A DNA stretch of 64,000 bases from Muscardinus avellanarius (Eukaryota; Chordata; Mammalia; Rodentia; Gliridae): contig OY726559.1 of NCBI GenBank assembly GCA_963383645.1, positions 117,554,905 to 117,618,904 of the forward strand. Reading direction: 5' to 3'. The notes under the pieces are model-generated. The model was not told where the DNA came from. It did not search any database and saw nothing but the letters and a program-made list of their open reading frames with translations. This document shows, in pieces, positions 1-13,974 of the stretch (position 1 is the stretch's first letter; each line of letters starts with the position of its first letter). A program made the translations under genes and the position numbers.

Positions 1-500
1 ATGAGACAGGAACATCAAAAGTTAGAGGCCAACCTCAGTAACTTGACAAAACCCTCAGCAACTTATTTACTTAAGGCCCAGCGTGGTGGCGCACGCTTGT
101 AATCCCCGCACTTGAGAGGCAGAGAGGAGATAGGATCCTGCAGGTTCGAAGCCAGCCTTGCTGGCTTAAGAGACCCTGTTTCCAAATAAAATATAAAATG
201 GATCTGGGAGTGTAGCCCGGAGGTAGAAGGGTTCCATCCCCAGTACCACCAAAAAAATAAAAATTATTTTTATGGTACTGGGGATGGAACCCAAGGGCAT
301 TTTACCTCCGACCTACATCCCCGGCCCTGTTTTTTTATTCTTTATTTTGAAACAGAGTCTCACTGAGTTGCGAAGGGCTTCACCAAGTAGCTAAAGCCTC
401 AGCAATTTAATGAATCCCTGTTTCAAATTTTTGAAAAGGACTAGAAATGTAGCTCAGAGGTAGAACGCCCCTAGATTCAAACCCGAGAACCCCCCAAAAA
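1..500. repeat. SINE cluster upstream of VPS72
   Basis: 1-75 is a decayed plus-strand left half cut by the window edge. About 76-267 is a plus-strand type B composite SINE ending in A-rich sequence. About 268-395 is a truncated minus-strand copy. About 395-500 is a plus-strand right end. The composite has a 7SL/B1-like left half beginning near 'gtggtggcgcacgcttg', an A/T-rich joint, and an ID-like right half with Pol III A-box ('tagctcagaggtag') and B-box ('gggttccatcccc') sequences. Confidence 0.85.
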
Positions 501-539
501 TGTATTTGTTGATTTCCAAATTCTAGATTTAAGGGAGTG

Positions 540-809
540 GGGATCCTTGGCGTCATCGAGCGGATTCTTCAGCAAACCAGGTCTGAGGATGCTGCACGGA
601 GGGCGGCCTGACGTCTCTGCTCCGGAGTGGGCGGGGCTGAAGAGTGGAACTGGCTTGGAGGCGGGGCCAGGCGCCGCTCGGCGCTCTGCTGCTGCTGCCT
701 GAGGACGCCGGGGTCGTCGCCGGCGGCCGCCCGCAGGTGGCGGAGTCGAGCGCCGAGCGCCGAGCCGCGCGAGGGTTCCGCGGGTGGCGGCGCCGTCTCC
801 CTGGGCGCC
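540..809 (+). promoter_or_regulatory. VPS72: VPS72 CpG-island promoter and 5'UTR
   Basis: GC-rich, CpG-rich sequence directly upstream of the VPS72 start and free of SINEs. Visible motifs are a CRE-like TGACGTCT at 609-616 and Sp1-type GC boxes at 629-637 (GGGCGGGGC) and about 660-667. There is no TATA box, as expected for a housekeeping gene. The reading frame is open upstream of the chosen ATG, so the transcription start cannot be placed from sequence alone. Confidence 0.7.
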
Positions 810-1661
810 ATGAGCTTGGCTGGGGGTCGGGCCCCCCGGAAGACCGCCGGGAATCGGCTTTCTGGGCTCCTGGAGGCAGAGGAGGAAGATGAGTTCTACC
901 AGACGACTTATGGGGGTTTCACCGAGGCAAGAGCCGGGCCCAGGAAGAGGGAAGGGAAGAAGTGGAGGAGAGCCGCGGGGAGAATCCCGGGACAAAGAGC
1001 GAGGGCCGGGGAGTAGGGAGGCGCGGGGCCGGGGCCGGAGGGGAGCCCTGGCCCGGTCGCAGGGTCCGAGGTGCACTGAAGCTCCCGAAGGAGGGTAGCA
1101 GCCTGCACGGGGCCGTGGCCGCGCCTCCCCGCGCTCCTGGCCTGCCCCCGGGCGCTCGCTGGGCTGCAGAGGTGTGCCCCATCGTGCCCGGCTTCACCCA
1201 GTATCTTAATTGGCTACCAGCCCAGCCATTTTCCAGTTTGGGGAGCTATTTTTGGAGGAACCGCACCAAAAAGTGGAACGAAGACTTGAAAGCTCCTTTT
1301 CCAGCTTTTAAGTCTCAGCGTAAATGTTTTCTTAGATGAACCTTCCGTGCCTGTCCTTAAAAAGAAAAAAAAGAGTCCCCATTTATTTTCTTCATAGACC
1401 ATATTTCCATTTGTAATTAAATTTGGCTTGTTTGCCCGGCGTGGTGGCACACGATTATAATCCCAGTACTTGAAAGGCCGAGATAGGAGGATCGCACAGG
1501 TTCGTAGCCAGCCGCAGCAGCTTAGTGAGGCTCTCAGCAACTTAGTGAGACCCTGTTTCGAAATAAAATATAAATTAGGTATGGGGTGTAGCCTATATAA
1601 AATAGGTGTGGGAGTGTAGCCCGGAGGTAGAATGTACCTGACGTCCATCCCCAGGACTACA

Positions 1662-1713
<52 letters not shown>

Positions 1714-3850
1714 TTACTTGCTTTTACTTTCCCATTGAGTGTAGTCTCTGCAGAGTTCTGCGTTTTACATCCAGTACCTCCATCAGTGTCTACATGGGAT
1801 TGGCACTCGTTTTATGTACACTTTTTTTTCAGTATTGGGAATTGAACCCAGGGGCATTCTATCTCCGAGCTACATCCCCAGAACTGTTTTTTATTCTTTA
1901 TTTTGAAACAAGATCTCACTTAAGTTATGGAGGGCCTCACTAAGTAGCTGAGGCTGGTCTTAAACCTGTGATCCTCCTATCTCAGCCTCCCAAGAACTGG
2001 AATTCCAAAAGAGGGTGAACACACCGGGCTCACTAGATTTTTTGTTTATTTATTTATTTGTTTTTTGCGGATCTGGGGTGGAACCCAGGGGCATTTGACC
2101 TCCGAGCTGTACCCCCTGCCCTATTTTTTATTCTTTATTTTGAAACAGAGTCTCACTAAATTGCGGAGGGCCACACTAAGTAGCTGAGGTTGTCTGCGAA
2201 CCGCAATCCTCCAGTCTCAGCCTCCCGAATATTGTGATTACAAGCATACGCTACCACACCTAGTTCCTCACTAGATTTTTTGACTATCCATTTGTCAGAT
2301 ATGTGGAGCACCCAGAGCATGCCATAGCTGATAGGTTCGGAAAGGTTGTAGGGAAAGAGCATTTAAAAATACTGTCTTGAGAGCCAGGTGTGGTGGCACA
2401 AATTTGTAACACCAGCCTTTGGAAGGTTGAGACAAGAGAATCTCAGTTCATGGCCAGCCAAAGCTACTTAGGCCCTGTTTCAAAATAAAGAATAAAAAAT
2501 AGGGCTGGAGGTATAGCTCGGCAGTAGAATGCTCCTGTGTTCCATCCCCAATACTGCAAAAAAAAAATCTGTCCTAGGAATGCTGGTGTTTGAGTTATAA
2601 CAGAATTTGCCTAGCATGCTTAGACCCTAGGTTTCATCCCCAGTGCCAGGAAAAAATATATATATAATAAATTGTCCTGACCTCACATATTTCACACCCC
2701 AATGGAGAAACTGGCTAGGTTCATAGTCAAATAAAATGCCATGTGATGCTCGGCATGGTGGGGCACACCTGTAATCCTAGTAAAAATAAAGTAAGAAGTC
2801 GGGTGTGGTGATACACACTTGTAATCACAGCATTTGGGAGGCTGAGACAGGAGGATCCGGGTTCACGGACAGCCTCAGGTACTTAGTGAGGCCCTCTGCA
2901 ACTTAGTGAGACCCTGTTTCAAAATAAAGAATAGAAAATAGGGCTGGGGCTGTAGCTCGGAGGTAGAATGCCCCTGGGTTCCATCCCCAATACCACCAAA
3001 AAAAAAAAAAAAAAAAAAAGCCCGGCGTGGTGGTGCATACTTGTAATCCCAGCATTTGGGAGGCTGAGACAGGAGGATCGTGGTTTGTTGACAGCCTAAG
3101 CTACTTAAGCCCTTTGCAACTCAGTGAGACTGTTTCAAATTAAAGAATAAGAAATAAGGCTGGAGGTATAACAAGGAGGTAGAATGTCCCTGAGTTTAAT
3201 CCCCAGTAAGTAATGACCAAAACAAGAGGTGAGCTGGGCTTGGTGGTACATGTCTGTAACCCCAGTAGTTGGGAGGCTGAGATAGGAGGATGGAAGGTTT
3301 ATGGCCAACTTGTGAAGCCCTCTGCAATTTAGTAAGATTTTATTTCAAAATAAAGAATAAGCCAGGCATGGTGGTGCATGTTTGTTATACCAGTACTTAG
3401 GAGGCTGAGATAGACCTCAGCTTCTTGGCCAGTCTCTGCAACTTAGTAAGACACTGTTTAAAAATAAAGAAGCCGGGCGTGGTGGCGCACGCTTGTAATC
3501 CCCGCACTTGGGAGGCGGAGACAGGAGGATCGCGCAGGTTCGAAGCCAGCCGCGCGCGCTGGCTTAGGAGACCCTGTTTCCAAATAAAAATATAAAAATA
3601 GGTCTGGGAGTGTAGCCCAGAGGTAGAAGGGCTTCCAGGAACCCCAGTACCACCAAAAATAAAAAAGAAAAAAAAATAAAAATTAAAGAAAAAAAAATAG
3701 GTCTGGGGGTATAGCTCAGAGGTAGAACACCCCTGGGTTCAATACCCAGTACCACAAAAATATGTTATTAATAAATAATAAAGAATAAAATCGAACTGGG
3801 GGTGGAGCCTAGAAGTACAATGCCCCTGGCTTCAATCATCAGTACCACGA

Positions 3851-3881
<31 letters not shown>

Positions 3882-5973
3882 CCAGCCAGCCATGGTGGCA
3901 CACATTTGTAGTCCCTGTACTTTGGAGTCAAACAAAGATCTCAGGTTCACAGTTAGCCTCAGCAACCTAGTGAGGCCCTCTGCAACTTAGGAAGACCCTA
4001 TTTTAAAAAAAAAAAAAAAGGGCTGGGGGTATAGCTCCAATGTAGAATGCCCCTGGGTTCTATCCCCAGTACCACAAAACAAATAAGAAAGAAAATAAAA
4101 TAGCCGGACGTGGTGGCGCACGCTTGTAATCCTAGTATTCGAGAGGCTGAGACAGGAGCATCACGATTTGCAGACAGCCTCAGCTATTTAATGAGGCCCT
4201 CTACCACTTAGTGAGACCCCGTTTCAAAGAATAAAAAATAGGATTGGGAGTGTAGCTTGGAGGTGGAATGCCCCTGGGTTCCGTCTCCAGACCTGCAAAA
4301 ATAAAAAGAAAAGAAAATAGGGTTGGGGTGTGCCTTGAATGTGGAATGCCCCTAGTACACTCCCACGCACACAGAGGCGAGCATAGAGTGCTGTGGCAAC
4401 ATGTAGAGAAGTTTTGATTATTTTGTTGTTGTTTTTACTGTACTGGGGATAGAACCCAGGGGCATTCTAACACTGAGCTACACTCCAGGCCTATTTTTTA
4501 AAATAAGGTTTCCCTAAGTTGCAAAGAGCCTCACTAAGTAGTAGCTGAGGCTGTCCTTGAACTGGGATCCTCCAGTCTTAGCCTCCCAAATGCTGGAATT
4601 ACAAGTGTGCACCACCACACCTGGCTGTGGAAAGTTTTTTTTTTTTTTTTTTTTTCTCTCTCTCTCTCTCATTACTAGGGATTGAACCCAGGGGCAGTGG
4701 GCCTTCAAGCTATACCCCCTGCCCTATTTTCCAGTTTGTTTGTTTATTTATTTGTTTTGTGGTACTGGGGGTGGAACCCAGGGGCTTTTCTACCTCCAGG
4801 CTATACTCCCAGCCTTATTTTATACTTCATTTGGAAACAGGGTCTCATTAAGTTGCTGAGAGCCTCACTAAGTAGCTGAGGCTGGCTTTGAACCTGTGTG
4901 ATCTTTCTGTCTCAGCCTCCCACGTGCAGGGATTACAAGTGTATACCACTATGCCTGGCTAGTCTTTATTTATTTTATTTATTTGTTTGTTTATTTTTGT
5001 GGGTCTGGGGATGGAATCCAGGGGCATTTGACCTCCAAGCTACACGCCCTGCCCTATTTTATATTCTTTGTTTTGAAACCGGGTCTCACTGAATTGCAGA
5101 GGGCCTCACTAAGTAGCTGAGGCTATCTGTGAACCGCGATCCTCCGGTCTCAGCCTCCCGAATGCTGTCTTTTTATTTTTGAAACAGGGTTTCACTGAGT
5201 CATGAAGGGTTTCGCTAAGTAGCAGAGGCTGTCCGCGAGCCATGATCCTCATGTCTCAGCCTCCTGAATCTGGGATTACAAGCGTGCGCCACCACACCCA
5301 GCTGGAACGTTATTGATGAGAATAGACATCCCTGAGGCTGAGAGAGGAGGATCGCAGTTCGAGAACAGCCTTAGCTATTTAGGCCCTTTGCAACTCAGTG
5401 AGACCCTGTTTCAAAATAATGGAAAATAGGGCTGGAAGGCAGAATGCCCTGGATGCCATCCCCCGTACTGGGGGGAAAAAGGAGGGAACTGGAGGTGTAG
5501 CTCATAGGTAGACTGCCCCAGTACCGCAAAAAAAAAAAAAAAAAAAAACGAAAGAAAAGAAAATAAGAGTCCATGGGATTCTTGGTGACTGACTGGGAGT
5601 CAGTCATCAGTTACACAGCCCTAATCAACTAGTTTAAAATAGAACTTTCTCCTCCCTCCTGCAAGGACCATTTTCCTATTCCTGTCATTTTACGAGTCGT
5701 TATTTAATATGTACCCTTTGTGCTTCCAAAAAGGATTTAAGGAGGCTTACTATATAAGCAAAAAGTAGGAACAGTAAAAATAGAGACAGACCTGAGGTAA
5801 TTGTACCAGGATCCTATGCTAAAATGGTAATTGATATTAAATTTAGCTGTAAGTTTCCTGGCAGCCAAACTCTTAATTTCTTTTTTTAGTAAGAAAGAAG
5901 CATACAAGTACTTCAAGAAAGAACCTTACTCAGCATTAAATCCTAGGGAGAATTTATCATCATATGTGTGTGC

Positions 5974-6010
<37 letters not shown>

Positions 6011-9000
6011 GTGTAACAGGTGCTTAGGAGATGATTTGAAAACATTAATTAGTCATGTCTATTAATGACTCGAGATAAATACCAAAGGAATGGTAGTAAA
6101 TCCATAATCTAGTGACAGCGTTTCTAATGGGAAGTTGATCTACTGCCCTCTGGTGATACAGCTTAATACCAGGTTAGAGCCGAGGGGATTAATGTGTTCC
6201 CAGGCTTTCACAAACATCAGTGGGGAGGAAGTGATGGTCCCACTGCAGGACTGAACTCTGGCTGCCACAGAGGGCCGGCCATCTGTGCTGCTTGCTTTGG
6301 CAGCCTGTGTACCAAGATTAGACCCTTAGCCTGTATCATGGCTTAGAGAGAGTGCCACATGTTTGAGGTGCTAGCCAGCCCATTTGACTCCTCTTCCCCC
6401 AAGCGATTTTTCCCCCTTCCTTTCCAGAATGGCTGCCATTCCGGAAAATGTGTCACCCCAGGTCTTGATTGTACTTCGTGTCCTCCATCTACTCCAGCCC
6501 ATTTACTGACCGTCAGAGCTTTCTGGAACACCCCTTGTACATACCCCCAAATGTTCAATGGCTTGCCATTTGCCATAGTAGTACTCAAATATCTTTGTGT
6601 ACCAACACACCTTGGAGAGACACATACTTCTCTCGGTCATTTTAGTTTACCTCAACAATGATTGTCAATGCTGGTAAGGAGAAGGAGATTGAGAATTGCT
6701 GGACTGCAGGTTGCAATCATAAGCTTATTAGTTTGATACTTAGGTTTCTCTACAGACTGAACACAATGCTTATTTGAAATTGGACAATCCTTGAGCTGGT
6801 TTTAGTGGCGCACGCTTGTAATCCTGGCATTTGGGAGGCTGAGACAGGAGGATCGCAGTTTGCGTCCAGCCTCAGCTACCTAGTGAACCCCTTTGCAACT
6901 CAGTGAAACCCTGTTTCAAAATAAAGAATAAAAAATTGGGGTGGGGGTGTAGCTTGGAGCTAGAATGCCCCTGGGTTCCATCCCCAGTACCACACACACA
7001 CACAAAAAAAGAGAAATTGTACAGCCTCCAGGGCAGTCAGTGTTGGAAGGAGGTTGTGCTGGAGCTGAGGCAGCCAGCTAAGAATGCTTCTTGCCAGAGA
7101 TAAACCTGCTTTGCTTGGGTTTTTTTAACATGTTGTGTACGTTTCTGCTTCTGAATCTTTGTTCCTGCTTTTTCTGCTTGCGATTCTGTTTTCCCTCTTG
7201 GCTATCTAAACACTACCAGTATTAGCTGGGTATGGTGGCACACACCTGCAGTCCCAGTACTTGGGAGGATGTGACTGGAGGATCACAGGTTCGAGGCCAG
7301 TGTTGGCATTTTAGCAAGACTAATTCAAAGATAAGTGAAAAGGGCTGGGTGTAGCTCAGAGTTAGAATGGCACTAAATTCAACCCTCAGTATCAAGTAAG
7401 TGAATAAATACTACTAGTGTTTTAAACCATTGTGTAAGTCCTCTTCATCCTTTAGAGACTAAATCAGGATTCAGCACACTAACCTATGGCCTAAATCTGG
7501 CCCATTGCCTATTATAATCTGGCCCTTTACAGAAAAAGTGTCCAACCTCTGGTCTAAAGGATTAAAGTGTAAAGTTTAGACCTGGACCACAGGCTCTTCT
7601 GATCTCTAATTTTGTGTGTGTGTGTGTGTGGTACTGGGGTTCATGGAAGCCCTTCTGCCTATGGGCTACACTCTCAGACCTATTTTATACTTTTTTATTT
7701 TTGGAAACAGGGTCTCTTAAGCCAGCGTGTCTGGATTCGAACCTGCGCGATCCTCCTGTCTCCGCCTCCCAAGCGCGGGGATTATAAGCGTGCGCCATCA
7801 CGCCCGGCTAATTCTTTTTTTTTTTAACAGGTCTGGGGATGGAATCCAGGGACATTCGACCTCTGAGCTACACCCCCTGCCCTATTTTTTATTCTTTTAT
7901 TTTTTGGTGGGGGGTCTGGGGATGGAACCCAAGGGCATTCGACCTCCAAGCTATACCCCCTGCCCTATTTTGTGTTTTTTATTTTGAAACCGGGTCTCAC
8001 TAAGTTGCAGAGGGCCTCACTAAGTAGCTGAAGCTGTTGGCGTACCACGATCCTCCAGTCTCAGCCTCCTGAATGCTGAGACTACAAGCATGCGCCCCCG
8101 CGCCTAGCTGAAAATGTTATTGTCTTTCAGTACTTTATATGATGCCTTGTATTAAAACATCTTTTTTTAGCTGGGGGTGGTGGCTCACGCTTGTAATCCC
8201 AGTATTTGGGAGGCTGAGACAGGAGGATCAGACGTTCACAGCCAGCCTCAGCAACTTGTGAGGCCCTCCGCAACTTAACGAGTCTGTTTCAAAATGAAGA
8301 ATAAAGCCAGGCGTGGTGGCACACGCTTGTAATCCCTGCGCTTGGGAGGCTGAGACAGGAGGATCGCACGGGTTCAAAGCCAGCCTCAGCTACTTAGTGA
8401 GGCTCTCAGCAAATTAGTGAGACTCTGTTTCCAAATAAAATATAAAATAGGTCTGGAAGGATAGACCAGAGGTAGAAAGCCTCTGGGTTCACCTCCAGTA
8501 CCACAAAAAAAAAAAAAAAAGCAAAGAAAACAAAGAAGAAAAATAGGGTTGGGATGTAGCTCAGATTTAATACCCTTGGGTTCAATCCCCAGCATAGCCA
8601 AAAAAATAAAATAAAAAATCTTTTTGCCAAACATGGTGGTACACACCTGTAATCCCACTACTTGGGAGGCTGAGATAGAAGAATCAGAGGTTTGAGGTCA
8701 GCCCTCAGCAATTTAGCAAGACCCAGTCTCATAACAACAAAAACTCCAGGCATGGTAGTGCTCGTTTGTAATCCCAGTACTTGGGAGGCTGATACAGGAG
8801 GATCACAGGTTCAAAGCCAGCCTCAGCTACTTAGGCTCTCAGCAACTTAGTGAGACCCTGTCTGGGAGTGTAGCTTGAAGGTAGAAAGGCTCTGGGTTCT
8901 ATCCCCAGCACCACAAAGAACAAGTAAATAAAAATAAAAAGTAAATGAATAAGGTTGGCATATAGATTAAAGGATTCCATCTTCAGTACCGCATGAGTGG

Positions 9001-10280
9001 GGGGAAAAATAAAAAGGCTGGGTATAGCTCAGAGATGGAATGTCTGTGGGTTCAGTCCCATACCGAAAAGGAAGTCCTTTTACGGTGATGTGTCACTGTT
9101 CTGTGAGCCTCCTGAGGGCAGAGCCCAAAGCCTGTCATTTTGTTCCACAGTAGTTTACAAAGATGCTTCAGGTAATACTGTCCAGTGAGATTGAAAGAGG
9201 GTGCTGCTGGACCAAGGGCATCACTTAGGAACACTCTGCCTGGGGAGACTGAAGGGCTAAGTGGGGAAGACGAGCAGGCAGCCTCCTCAGGCGTGAGGCA
9301 GCACTGTTCCTCCCGAGGGAGTATTAATAACTCCGTTGCCAACCAGCTTTCCTTCTGTGGCCTCAGGAGTCTGGGGATGATGAGTACCAAGGAGACCAGT
9401 CCGACACAGAGGACGAGGTGGACTCTGACTTTGACATCGATGAAGGGGATGAGCCGTCCAGTGATGGCGAGGCGGAAGAGCCGCGAAGGAAGCGCCGGGT
9501 AGTCACCAAAGCCTACAAGGTAGAGGGGAAGCCTGGTGTCCTTGGCCTTTCTTAATGCCTGCTCTTCCCTTCCGTAGGTCCCAGTTCTCCCTTCACCAGT
9601 CCCATTTCCTACGATGCTAGGTTTCTCTTTTAAGATCCTCGTCTTTCTCCTTATCTCTTCTGTTCTCTGGTGTCTGATTATCCTAATCTGTTCCCAGGAG
9701 CCTCTAAAGAGCTTGAGGCCTCGCAAGGTCAGTGCGCCCACTGGCAGCTCTCAGAAGGCCCGAGAAGAGAAGGCAGCACTGCCTCTGGAGCTGCAGGATG
9801 ACGGCGCTGACGGTGAGTGGGGAAGTGGGGCATCTGACAGCACTGCCAGGCGCTGCCACACTTCAGTGACAAGTTTACTGGAGTCGGTGATTGTACTGTT
9901 ATGAAGGGAAATCCTCGTTCTGAGGAGAGACGCAGTGAACTATTTAAGAGCAAAGGCCGGCCTTGCCAGGCGTGGTTGCACACGCTTGTAATCCCAGCAC
10001 TTGGGAGGCTGAGACAGGAGGATTGCAGATTCGAAGCCTGCCTCATCTACTTAGTGAGGCCCTCTGCAACTTAGTGAGACCCTGTTTCAAAATAAAGAAT
10101 AAGCCGGGCATGGTGGCGCATGCTTGTAATCACCGCGCTTGGGAGGCTGAGACAGGAGTATTGTGCAGGTTCGAAGCCAGCCTCAGCTGGCTTAAGAGAC
10201 CCTGTTTCCAAATAAAATATAAAATAGGTCTGAGAGTGTAGCCTGGAGGTAGAAGGCCCCTGGGTTCCATCCCCAGAACT

Positions 10281-10312
<32 letters not shown>

Positions 10313-10327
10313 CTACAATATATATAT

Positions 10328-10365
<38 letters not shown>

Positions 10366-12087
10366 GGTAATGATGTGTGCAACTTAATTCTCAGATCAGT
10401 CAGGAGAAAACAACACAGAATAAAATGAGGCCAATATTAATGGTAGATGATCTGAGTATAGGATACATGGTAGTGTTTGTACTGTTCTTACAACTGCTCT
10501 GTAAGCTTGAAATTATTTCCAAATGAAAAATAAAGTCAGCCAGGCGTGGTAGTGCACGTTTATAATCCCAGCATTTGGGAGGCTGAGACCGGAGGATCGT
10601 GGTTTGTGGACAGCCTCAGCTACTTAGTGAGGCCCTTTGCAACTTGGTGAGACCCTGTTTCAAAATAAAGAATAACAAAAAAAAAAAAAAATAGGGCAGG
10701 GGGTGTATCTCAGAGGTCAAATACCCCCTGAGTTCCATCCCCAAACCCGCAAAAAAAAAATAAAGTTAGCCGGGTGTGGTGGCGCACGTTTATAATCCCA
10801 GCATTTGGGAGGGTGAGACAGGAGGATCATGGTTCAAAGACAGCCTCAGCTACTTAGTGAGGCCATCCACAATTTAATGAGACCTTGTTTCAAAATAAAG
10901 AATAAAATATAGGGCAGGGGGTGTAGCTCGGAGGTCAAATGCCATTGGGTTCTATCCCCAGACCCACAAAAAAATAAATAAAGTCAATAAATGCAAGGTA
11001 CACATGAATTGAAACATTTCTTCCCATCTGACTCTTCTTCCAGGTCGGAAGTCCATGCGGCAGTCTACAGCTGAGCACACGCGACAAACGTTTCTTCGGG
11101 TGCAGGAGAGGCAGGGCCAGTCCCGGCGGAGAAAGGGGCCCCACTGTGAGAGGCCGCTGACCCAGGAGGAGCTGCTCAGGGAGGCCAAGGTCACGGAGGA
11201 GCTCAACCTGCGCTCGCTGGGTCAGTCTAGGTGGGGGAAGAGTGGGTAGAGGTGCCGAGAGCCGTGAGAAAAGCCTTGAGACCCAGAGGACCAGAGAACT
11301 GGAGAGACGGAGTCATGAGCACGGAAGCGGAGAGAGGAGTGAGGAGAGTGGCAGTCAGGAGCAGGGGTAGGCAGGTCGGAGGGCTCTGAAGAGTGAGCTC
11401 TGTCTGGGTGCTTTGGTGTGAAGCTGGCATGGTACAGGACCGAATTCCAAGCCCAGTTCTAGGGGCCGGCGGCGGAGGTGAGCGGCAGAGCGCGCGCCTG
11501 TGGTGCTGGAGGCATGGGCCTTGCTCGCCAGCACCGTGACAAAAAGAAACAAGACTAGGTCTAGTTTTTTTGTTTGTTTTGTTTTTGTGGTCCTGGAGGT
11601 GGAACCCAGGGGCTTTCTACCTCTGGGCTATACTCCCAGACCTATTTTATGCTTTATTTGGAAACAGGGTCTCACTAAGTTGCTGAGAGCCTCACTAAGT
11701 AGCTGAGGCTGGCGTCAAACCTGTGCGATCCTCCTGTCTCAGCCTCCCAAGCGCGGGGATTACAAGCGTGCGCCATCATACCTGCCTATATTTTCAACTT
11801 GTATTTATTTGTTTATTTTATTTATTTATTTATTTTTTTTTTTTTTGGTGGTACTGGGGTTCCTGAAAGCCCTTCTCCGGGCTACACTCCCAGCCCTATT
11901 TTATATTTTTATTTGGAAACAGGGTCTCTTAAGCCAGCGAGGCTGGCTTTAAACCTGTGCGGTCCTCCTGTCTCCGCCTCCCAAGTGTGGGAATTACAAG
12001 CATGCACCACCACGCCCAGCTTATTATTTATTTATTTAGATACTGGGGATTAGAACAGTAGCATTCTACCTCTGAGCTAAACCCCTA

Positions 12088-12118
<31 letters not shown>

Positions 12119-13935
12119 GGTGCTGATGATTGAACCCAGGGTCATTCTTCCTCTGAGGTATACCCTCAACCCTATTTTTTATTCTTTAGTTTGAAGCAGG
12201 GTTTCACTAAGCTGAGGAGGGCCTCACTAAGTAGCTGAGGCTGGCCATGAACCTTTGATCCTCCTGCTCTCAGCCTCCCAAGTACTGGAATTACAAGTGT
12301 GTACCACCATGCGTACCTCTTCTTCTTTAGTTTGAAACAGGGTCTCATCAGGTTACTGAGAGTCTAAGTTCTGAGGCTGGCTGTGAGCCTGTGATTCTCC
12401 TGTCTCAGCCTCCCAAATCTAGGGATTACAGGCATACGCCATTATGCCCAGCCCAACTTCATTAAATATTTCTTTTTTTTCTTTTTTTTTTTTCTTTTTT
12501 TGGTGGTGCTGGGGATGGAACCCTTCTACTCTGGGCTATACTCCCAGACCTATTTTATATTTTTTATTTGGAAACAGGGTCTCTTAAGCCAGCTGAGGCT
12601 GGCTTCAAACCTGCGCGATCCTCCTGTCTCCGTCTCCTGAGCCTGGGGATTACAAGCGTGCGCCACCACGCCCGGCTAAGGATGCGAATTTCTTTACCTT
12701 TTAAAGAGGGGCCAGAATCCGGGCACGCTTGTAATCCCCACGCTTGGGAGGTGGAGACAGGAGGACCACGCAGGTTCGAAGCCAGCCTCAGCTGGCTTAA
12801 GAGACCCTGTTTCCAAATAAAAATATAAAATAGGTCTGGTAGATTCCCAGCACTGGGCACATACATACATGAACAGCCGGGTGTTCTGGCACACACTTGT
12901 AATCCCAGTACTTGGGAGGCTGAAACAGGAGGATTGCAGATTTGAGGTCAGCCTGAGCAACTTGGTGAGGCCCTCTACAATTTAGAGAGACCCTCTTTAA
13001 AAATGTTTTAAAATCTGGGCATGGTAGCACACTCTTGTAATCCCAGTACTTGGGAGGCTGAGAGAGAAGGATCCTGGAGGGAGAAGGGTTTCCAGGAACC
13101 CCAGTACCACAAAAAAAAAAAATAAATAAAATAAGTTTGGGTATGTAGCCCAGAGGTAGAAAGCCCCTGGGTTCTATCCCCAGTACCAAAAAAAAAAAAA
13201 AAAAAAAAGGATAAAAAATAGGACTGGGGGTATAGCTCAAAGGTAAAATGGCCCTGAATTCAATGTCTAGTACCAAAGGAAAATAAATAAATAAGGCTGG
13301 GAGTGTAGCTCAGAGGTAGAATGCCCCTGGGTTTTACCCCCAGTACTGGAAAAAAAAGGCGGGGGAGCAGAGCCGGGCATGGTGGCACAGGCCTGTAATC
13401 CTAGTACTTGGGAGGCTTAGACAGAAGGGTCGCAGGTTCACAGCCAGCCCAGGGCTCCTTAGTGAGACCGTACTTGAAAATACAGTAAGGCTGGGTGTCG
13501 CTCGGAGGTAGAACATCCTTGGGTTCAGCCTCCAGTTACAGAAAAAAAGAAAGAAGAGGGGTGCGCAGAAGACTCATGCCATGGGAGGTGCCGGAGCAGC
13601 TGAGGGGCTTCCACAAGTGACATTCAGCCATCGTGGGAGAGAACAGCCATGGGGAGGGAGAAGCTGACCATCCTTTTCTCTCTTGGACTGAAGAGACGTA
13701 TGAGCGGCTGGAGGCGGACAAGAAGAAGCAGGTCCACAAGAAGCGGAAGTGCCCCGGGCCCATCATCACCTACCACTCGCTGACCGTGCCCCTTGTTGGG
13801 GAGCTGGGCCCCAAGGAAGAGAACGTGGACGTGGAAGGGTGAGTGCTCGGCCCAGCTCTGCCATTCTCCTCGGCTGCCTGCCTTCAGGTCCTGCCTCCTG
13901 CAGCGCCTCACTTGCTTCTCTTTTATGTTTTTATT

Positions 13936-13974
<39 letters not shown>

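Noticed and set aside
627..809. N-terminal extension of VPS72 from an upstream in-frame ATG
   Set aside because: The extension lies in the promoter/5'UTR, includes GC boxes and is not part of the conserved protein.
9052..9741. 229-aa minus-strand frame across VPS72 exon 2
   Set aside because: Antisense shadow of the exon. No family resemblance.
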